Source of the DNA: Streptomyces chromofuscus
GTDB taxonomy: Bacteria; Actinomycetota; Actinomycetes; Streptomycetales; Streptomycetaceae
Length of the DNA: 64,000 nucleotides
NCBI RefSeq assembly: GCF_015160875.1
Contig: NZ_CP063374.1
Coordinates: 5,459,501-5,523,500 of the forward strand
Direction of reading: 5' to 3'
This document shows, one piece after another, positions 60,031-64,000 of this stretch (its first letter is position 1; each line of letters starts with the position of its first letter). The notes beneath the pieces were generated by a model. It had not been told where the DNA came from. It searched no databases and saw only the letters and a list, made by a program, of their open reading frames with translations. A program made the position numbers and the translations under genes.

Positions 60031-60687
60031 ATGCCTGAATCCGTAGAACCCCACGAAACTGGGGAATTGGAGCCGATACGGGTTCCTGCCCCTCACCTTG
60101 AAGGAATCGAGGCCAGTGTCCGGAAGCTGATGGAGCAGTCCGCCCAGCAGGCCCGGCAGCTCGACCACCTCGCCTCCGCCCCGGACACCGGCCCTTCGCC
60201 GTTCGCGGCGTTCGGCCTGCCGGGGCTCGGCGGACCTTCCCCGGCCGCTCCGCCCGAGCCGCACCCGATTCTGGAGCTGGAGGGTGAGGAGTACGAGGAC
60301 GAGCTCGACGCTTTGAGTGACTGGGTCGATGACTTCCTCCTGCCGGTCTACGGAGCCGAGGTCACCACGGCGGCGCCCTGGTGCCTGCAGTGGCAGGAGC
60401 ACGACGACGTGGTGGCCTGGCTCCACGCCCTGTGGCTGGCCTACCAGCAGCACAAGGACCCCGAAGCCGGTCTGAGCGGGCTGTTTGTCTGGCACCGGGA
60501 TTTCCTCACCCACGCCGTCGCGGCGATCCGGGCGCCCGGCGGTCCGCTGTCGGCGTGCATGACCTCCCCCGAACGGCCCGCGCACCGGCTCCTGCCCGGT
60601 CCGCCGCCCTCGGCCCGCGCGGAGAAGGCGAACACGGCGGAGACCGATTCGCCCGGCTCCGGTGAACTGGGCCGGCCGGCGTCATGA
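60031..60687 (+). CDS. DUF4913 protein
   Basis: The 218-residue protein starts at ATG 60031, 13 nt after AAGGAGG. A coiled segment (ASVRKLMEQSAQQARQLDHL) precedes the DUF4913-like domain (about 90-175): ALSDWVDDFLLPVYGAEVTT, WCLQWQEHDDVVAWLHALW and FVWHRDFLTHAVAAIRAPGG with the terminal SAC. DUF4913 occurs in actinomycete conjugative elements; function unknown. The stop overlaps the next gene (ATGA). Confidence 0.78.
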   Translation: MPESVEPHETGELEPIRVPAPHLEGIEASVRKLMEQSAQQARQLDHLASAPDTGPSPFAAFGLPGLGGPSPAAPPEPHPILELEGEEYEDELDALSDWVDDFLLPVYGAEVTTAAPWCLQWQEHDDVVAWLHALWLAYQQHKDPEAGLSGLFVWHRDFLTHAVAAIRAPGGPLSACMTSPERPAHRLLPGPPPSARAEKANTAETDSPGSGELGRPAS

Positions 60688-61166
60688 GCGCCGGGCAGCC
60701 GGCCTTCGGCCTGAGCTTCGACCCCCGTGCCCTGACCGACCTCCTCCAGGCCCCCGGCGACATCCGCGACCTGGCACTCGCCCAGCTCCAGGACGTGGTG
60801 AACGCCGAGCAGTTCGGCACCAAGCTGACCGGTGATCTGTCCGGCTACCGCAAGTTGGTCGTGGACGCACGCAAGGAATGGCGCGTCGTCTACGCCCTGC
60901 GTCCGGCGCCGCCGATGTCCGCGCACCGCAACGAGATCCACGTCGTGGCCGTACGGCCACGGGCGGGCAACGACGTCTACGACACCGTCGGACAGCGCCT
61001 GGGGATGGCCCGCCGGCCCCTGAGTGCCCGGACCCACGCCGCCCGCTCGCGTTCCCCGCAGCTCACGGTCCGAGGCCCCGTGCCGAAGCCGGGGCCGCTG
61101 CCTTCCGTGATGCCGGGCCTGCCCCGCCCGGCCCATGGCCCCTCATCGCAGCACCATGCCCGCTGA
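60684..61166 (+). CDS. RelE/ParE-like protein
   Basis: The 160-residue product begins FGLSFDPRALTDLLQAPGDI, then LAQLQDVVNAEQFGTKLTGD, LSGYRKLVVDARKEWRVVYA and EIHVVAVRPRAGNDVYDTVG: the fold order of RelE/ParE toxins, with the conserved WRVVY strand. A basic Pro-rich tail follows. The RNA-cleaving catalytic set is not evident. No obvious antitoxin lies beside it; DUF4913 before and the 245-residue protein after are the only candidates. It may be a non-toxic relative. Confidence 0.72.
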   Translation: MSAGQPAFGLSFDPRALTDLLQAPGDIRDLALAQLQDVVNAEQFGTKLTGDLSGYRKLVVDARKEWRVVYALRPAPPMSAHRNEIHVVAVRPRAGNDVYDTVGQRLGMARRPLSARTHAARSRSPQLTVRGPVPKPGPLPSVMPGLPRPAHGPSSQHHAR

Positions 61167-61184
61167 CCCAAGGAGCACTCGCCG

Positions 61185-61922
61185 ATGCCCCCTGATCCAG
61201 CCCCGGGAACAGCGCGGCGTGCGGTCTCCCCAGTCGACCACCGCGTCGAGGCCGTGACCGGCCACGACGTCGACATCCTCTGGGGCCGCCGCGACCGCGG
61301 TGTCCTCGACGAGACGCACGCACGCCTGGTGGACCTGCACCGCGAGCTGGCCAAGGCCGAGACCGGCGTGACCTTCTACCGCACCCTCCTCCACCGGCTC
61401 AGCAGCGGCGAGTTCCCCGTCGACTCTGCGCTGTTCGCGCGGATCCATCGCACGGTGGACCAGCTGGAGGAGGCCGCCGAGGAACGCGACGCTGCCGCGG
61501 CCCGCGTGATGGCGGCCCTGGAGCCGATCGAGGCCGCCGCCCGCAGTACACAGCCGGGCGGTCGGGAGGCGCTTTCGGCAGCCGACCAGGCGGCGCTGCT
61601 GGCCATCGCTGGCGGCGCCAAGCTCCACGAGCACCTCGTGACGGGGCGCATGTCCGTGGCCACCGCCTCCGGCACCCGGATTCCGTACGCCCGCTTGCAG
61701 CGGCTCGAATCGGCCGGGCTGGTCTCCCGGGATGCCAGCCATCCCGTGCACGCCGGGCAGCCGGTTGCCTTGACCGAAGCGGGCCGCGCCGCGCTGGCCG
61801 GCAGCCGCCGCCCGAGCGCGACCGCAGGCCCGGCCCGCGCACGGCCGCGGGCCTGGCCAGGCGCCGCCGGGCTCCGCCGCTGCCCCCGCCCACCTACCGA
61901 AAGGCCCAATGCCCCCGCCTGA
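61185..61922 (+). CDS. Hypothetical protein with winged-helix-like C-terminus
   Basis: The 245-residue protein has a coiled-coil middle (DLHRELAKAETGVTFYRTLL; ARIHRTVDQLEEAAEERDAA) and residues about 130-205 resembling a winged helix: SAADQAALLAIAGGAKLHEH, ARLQRLESAGLVSRDAS and GQPVALTEAGRAALAG. The same pattern is at the C-terminus of the product ending at 27641. Likely DNA-binding; role unknown. The stop overlaps the next start by 14 nt. Confidence 0.7.
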   Translation: MPPDPAPGTARRAVSPVDHRVEAVTGHDVDILWGRRDRGVLDETHARLVDLHRELAKAETGVTFYRTLLHRLSSGEFPVDSALFARIHRTVDQLEEAAEERDAAAARVMAALEPIEAAARSTQPGGREALSAADQAALLAIAGGAKLHEHLVTGRMSVATASGTRIPYARLQRLESAGLVSRDASHPVHAGQPVALTEAGRAALAGSRRPSATAGPARARPRAWPGAAGLRRCPRPPTERPNAPA

Positions 61923-62631
61923 ACTGGACTTTCGGCTGGATGACTTCGAGGCCGCCGACGAGCGGGCTGAGGAGGCGTTCTGGCACGCGATCGGGATCGA
62001 GCAGGACATGCTCACCGCGCTCGCCGAGTACCACACCCCCGACGGGTCGCAGAGCTTCTATGTCCTGCACAACGGCGCCGCTACCTGGGGTATCCCAGGT
62101 GAACCGCAGCTCGTCGCCCTGTACTTGCAGCGGGACTTGGCGGGACGGACGTTCCGCTTCGAGCATGCCAAGCTGCCCTTGTCCGCGATGGCGCAGTCCT
62201 GGCTCATTCACCGCGGCTGCCCGCGGGACGCTATCGGCCTGCTGCCCGGCATGGGCACGCCGTCGGCCGATGAGACGACCCGCGCGCTGGAGCAGCGGCT
62301 CATGGGCGACGGGGACCACTTCGCCCTCCTGTGCAGTTACACCCGGGACGACCCTGACGACATGACCACCGTCGTGGTCCTGCGTGCCCTTGACGAGCGC
62401 AGCCCCGCGCCGTTCCGTGTGCTCCACGAGGAAGTGGACACCGACGCAGGGATGCACACCCTGCGTGAGGGTGGCTTCGCCACCGTCGACGAAGCCGTCC
62501 AGTGGTGCGACAACCGCCTGGGCGGAGAGGCCGCTCCGCTGCCGCCCGTCCGGCTCACGCCCCGGCGCACCCGGCCCTCGGGCACCGTGCCGGCGGCCCC
62601 TGCGCAGCGCCCGCCAGGCCGCAGCCGATGA
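61909..62631 (+). CDS. Hypothetical protein, 240 aa
   Basis: The product starts MPPPELDFRLDDFEAADERA and has a mixed alpha/beta body: MLTALAEYHTPDGSQSFYVL, LYLQRDLAGRTFRFEHAKLP, DHFALLCSYTRDDPDDMTTV and LREGGFATVDEAVQWCDNRL, with a Pro-rich tail. No family or catalytic motif recognised. It precedes regulatory copy D and would be the target of its leftward TATATT promoter as antisense. Confidence 0.7.
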   Translation: MPPPELDFRLDDFEAADERAEEAFWHAIGIEQDMLTALAEYHTPDGSQSFYVLHNGAATWGIPGEPQLVALYLQRDLAGRTFRFEHAKLPLSAMAQSWLIHRGCPRDAIGLLPGMGTPSADETTRALEQRLMGDGDHFALLCSYTRDDPDDMTTVVVLRALDERSPAPFRVLHEEVDTDAGMHTLREGGFATVDEAVQWCDNRLGGEAAPLPPVRLTPRRTRPSGTVPAAPAQRPPGRSR

Positions 62632-62656
62632 CCCTCAAATCCGCTCAGCGAGCCGG

Positions 62657-62693
62657 AATATAGCCGACGATCGCCGGTTAGCCAAACCGGCGA
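62657..62693 (-). promoter_or_regulatory. Palindromic promoter/operator, copy D
   Basis: TCGCCGGTT (62671) and AACCGGCGA (62685-62693) flank AGCCA. Leftwards, TTGGCT precedes TATATT (62657-62662) by 17 nt. Rightwards, TTAGCC precedes GACTCT by 17 nt, aimed at the secreted-protein gene starting at 62782. Same flanks as copies A-C. Confidence 0.68.
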
Positions 62694-62781
62694 ATCTGCG
62701 GACTCTTATACAGCCGGCGGGGCGAAAGCCCGGTCCGCACTTCTCGGTATTCCCATTCCCCCGTACGGAGGTTACTTCCGC

Positions 62782-63126
62782 ATGCGCTCCACCCGAATAG
62801 TGATATCCGCCGCGATGCTCGGAGCACTCGCCCTGCCGTGGCTGTCCGCCCCCACCGCCAGTGCGGCCACCGTCTCCACCGTGGCAACAGCCGGCAGCTG
62901 CTACAGCCTCCCGCCGCTCCCGTACACGGTTCACACGAAGGCCGTGACCATCCGCTCCAAGGCGTCCGTGAAGTCCACCAGCCTCGGCATCCTCTACCGC
63001 GGCCACAAGTTCACCGTCCGCAAGACCAGCGGGAACTGGCACTACATCACGGACAAGACCACCGGTGTGAAGGGCTGGGTTTCCGGCACCTACGTGTACC
63101 GCGACGTCCGCATGTGCCTCGACTAA
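62782..63126 (+). CDS. Secreted SH3-like protein
   Basis: The 114-residue protein has a Sec signal peptide (VISAAMLGALALPWLSAPTA, cleavage after SASA-type site) and an SH3b-like domain: AVTIRSKASVKSTSLGILYR then GHKFTVRKTSGNWHYITDKT and GWVSGTYVYRDVR. Cysteines in GSCYSL and RMCLD could pair. ATG 62782 follows GGAGG. SH3b domains bind cell wall or protein ligands; a surface role in conjugation or cell-wall interaction is possible. It lies directly after regulatory copy D. Confidence 0.85.
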   Translation: MRSTRIVISAAMLGALALPWLSAPTASAATVSTVATAGSCYSLPPLPYTVHTKAVTIRSKASVKSTSLGILYRGHKFTVRKTSGNWHYITDKTTGVKGWVSGTYVYRDVRMCLD

Positions 63127-63234
63127 GAGAAGCCTTCAACTCCGCCCGGCAATAGACGAGTTGATCCGTCCTCTTTTGCTGCCCTTCTTCGCAGAAGACC
63201 AGCATTTCCCGTGCCTTTTGGAAAGGAGTTCTCT

Positions 63235-63696
63235 GTGTCCGACGGCATAGAGGATGTCGTGGGCGTGCTCACCGAACAGATCGAGCGCCGCTTCGAGATG
63301 AGCATGGACGAACTGACCGCCGCGGTCGCTGCGGCGCCGGACGCGAACCCCGAAGCCACCGACATCGTCAAGTGGCACGGGCTCCTCACCGAGTCCCAGG
63401 CGGCGCTCCAGCGCGCCGAGGACGACCTCCTCGCCGCGCTGGAGACGCAGCCCAGCGAGGTCGACGACCCGGCGATGGCCCTCGCCCACCGCGTCAACGC
63501 GGCTGTGGCCGCGCGTGACGGACGGGCCATGGTCGTGCGCTGGCTTCTCGACCCCAACGCTCCCGGAAAGAAGGACCTCGCCGCCGAGCGTCTGGCCCGC
63601 CTGGGCCGCGGGGCCCGCCGAGGCCCGGCCGTGCACACCAGCACGCCGGCCCGACCCGCGACGGCGCCCGCAACAGGCCGAGGAGCCCTGCGGTGA
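63235..63696 (+). CDS. Hypothetical helical protein
   Basis: The 153-residue protein starts at GTG 63235 (GAAAGGAG upstream). It is helical: DVVGVLTEQIERRFEMSMDE, ALQRAEDDLLAALETQPSEV and ALAHRVNAAVAARDGRAMVV, with a basic Ala/Pro tail. No family recognised. The stop overlaps the next gene (GTGA). Confidence 0.68.
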   Translation: MSDGIEDVVGVLTEQIERRFEMSMDELTAAVAAAPDANPEATDIVKWHGLLTESQAALQRAEDDLLAALETQPSEVDDPAMALAHRVNAAVAARDGRAMVVRWLLDPNAPGKKDLAAERLARLGRGARRGPAVHTSTPARPATAPATGRGALR

Positions 63697-64000
63697 GCGC
63701 TAGCGACAAGCCCTGCACCCAGGACGGCCGGCTCCGGGAGGTCTTCGGCGCCCCGGTCGCCGACCTGCACGAGACGGCCGCGAGCCCGGACGCCTCCGCC
63801 GCGCTGACCCGGGCGCTCGAACTGCGCTCGTTCCTGGCCCTGGCCGAGGAACAGGTCGCCCGGATCCGCGACCGCGTGCACGAGGCCATGGCGCCCGAGC
63901 GCGACATGGACGAACTGTCCGCCAACGAGCTGCGGATGGACACGCAGTGGCTGGAGGCGGCGCTCCACGCCCGCGACGGCTACCGCGCCGCCCTCGGCGA
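63693..64000 (+). CDS. Hypothetical helical protein, 3'-partial
   Basis: The frame starts at GTG 63693 overlapping the previous stop and runs off the right window edge. Its sequence, ALTRALELRSFLALAEEQVA then RIRDRVHEAMAPERDMDELS, is helical with no recognised family. At least 102 residues; the end lies outside this window. Confidence 0.6.
   Translation, partial: MSASDKPCTQDGRLREVFGAPVADLHETAASPDASAALTRALELRSFLALAEEQVARIRDRVHEAMAPERDMDELSANELRMDTQWLEAALHARDGYRAALG

Noticed and set aside
1..64000. CRISPR array, tRNA or rRNA genes
   Set aside because: Reading both strands, I found no regularly spaced direct repeats and no tRNA or rRNA sequence. Repeats seen are palindromes, a hexamer tract and protein-coding paralogues.

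Overview
The window looks like accessory DNA of a Streptomyces-type actinomycete. It is very GC-rich, uses many GTG and TTG starts, and packs genes with ATGA, GTGA or TTGA overlaps. It carries actinomycete-specific families (repeated DUF317 proteins, an SCO6880-like conjugation protein, DUF4913, CATRA) and a complete-looking type IV conjugation apparatus. I see no integrase, replication initiator, partition genes, tRNA or chromosomal housekeeping genes. It is therefore the interior of a conjugative element (integrative element or plasmid), but which one cannot be decided here. Nearly everything from 0.8 to 43.7 kb and from 49 to 58.7 kb is on the minus strand. The plus-strand blocks are the CATRA effector with its neighbour (44.2-48.9 kb) and the right arm (59.1-64 kb).

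Left part, 0.8-19.1 kb, is a defence island read leftwards. A type I restriction-modification operon in the unusual order hsdR-hsdS-hsdM runs into a Septu-like pair (PtuA-like ATPase and PtuB-like HNH nuclease). The HNH protein has a C-terminal RAMA domain, a predicted reader of modified DNA. A 22-bp perfect inverted repeat separates this from a pPIWI-RE cassette: a PD-(D/E)xK nuclease, a helicase with a possible Fe-S cluster, the Argonaute-like pPIWI-RE protein, and an unrecognised fourth gene.

Centre, 19.3-41.5 kb, is a long leftward run of element genes. It holds a DnaB-N-domain protein, a C5-cytosine methyltransferase, a PAPS-reductase-like protein, an alpha/beta hydrolase, the VirD4/TraG-type coupling protein, six DUF317 genes (one frameshifted) with small coupled partner genes, and several proteins sharing an approximately 80-residue module. 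At several genes the Shine-Dalgarno position predicts a non-standard start codon.

Cargo, 42.2-50.4 kb: a CATRA conflict system (membrane CATRA protein, small partner, CHAT-protease/TPR effector), a membrane-anchored protein with a hexanucleotide repeat, and a frameshifted transposase. The cargo separates the two blocks of conjugation genes.

Transfer block, 50.8-58.7 kb leftwards: NlpC/P60 wall hydrolase, small pilin-like membrane protein, VirB8/TcpC-like protein, TrbL/VirB6-like channel protein, SCO6880-like protein and VirB4-like ATPase. A divergent promoter region (58.9-59.0 kb) separates it from the right arm, which encodes a DPPY DNA methyltransferase, a DUF4913 protein, a RelE/ParE-like protein, small element proteins and a secreted SH3-like protein.

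A recurrent palindrome of about 27-29 bp, with arms built on GATCGCCGGTT and its complement and followed by CGGCTATNNT, occurs at 524, 38192, 41742 and 62671. Related half-sites form the divergent promoters near 58.9-59.0 kb. This suggests one element-wide regulator whose gene is not in the window.
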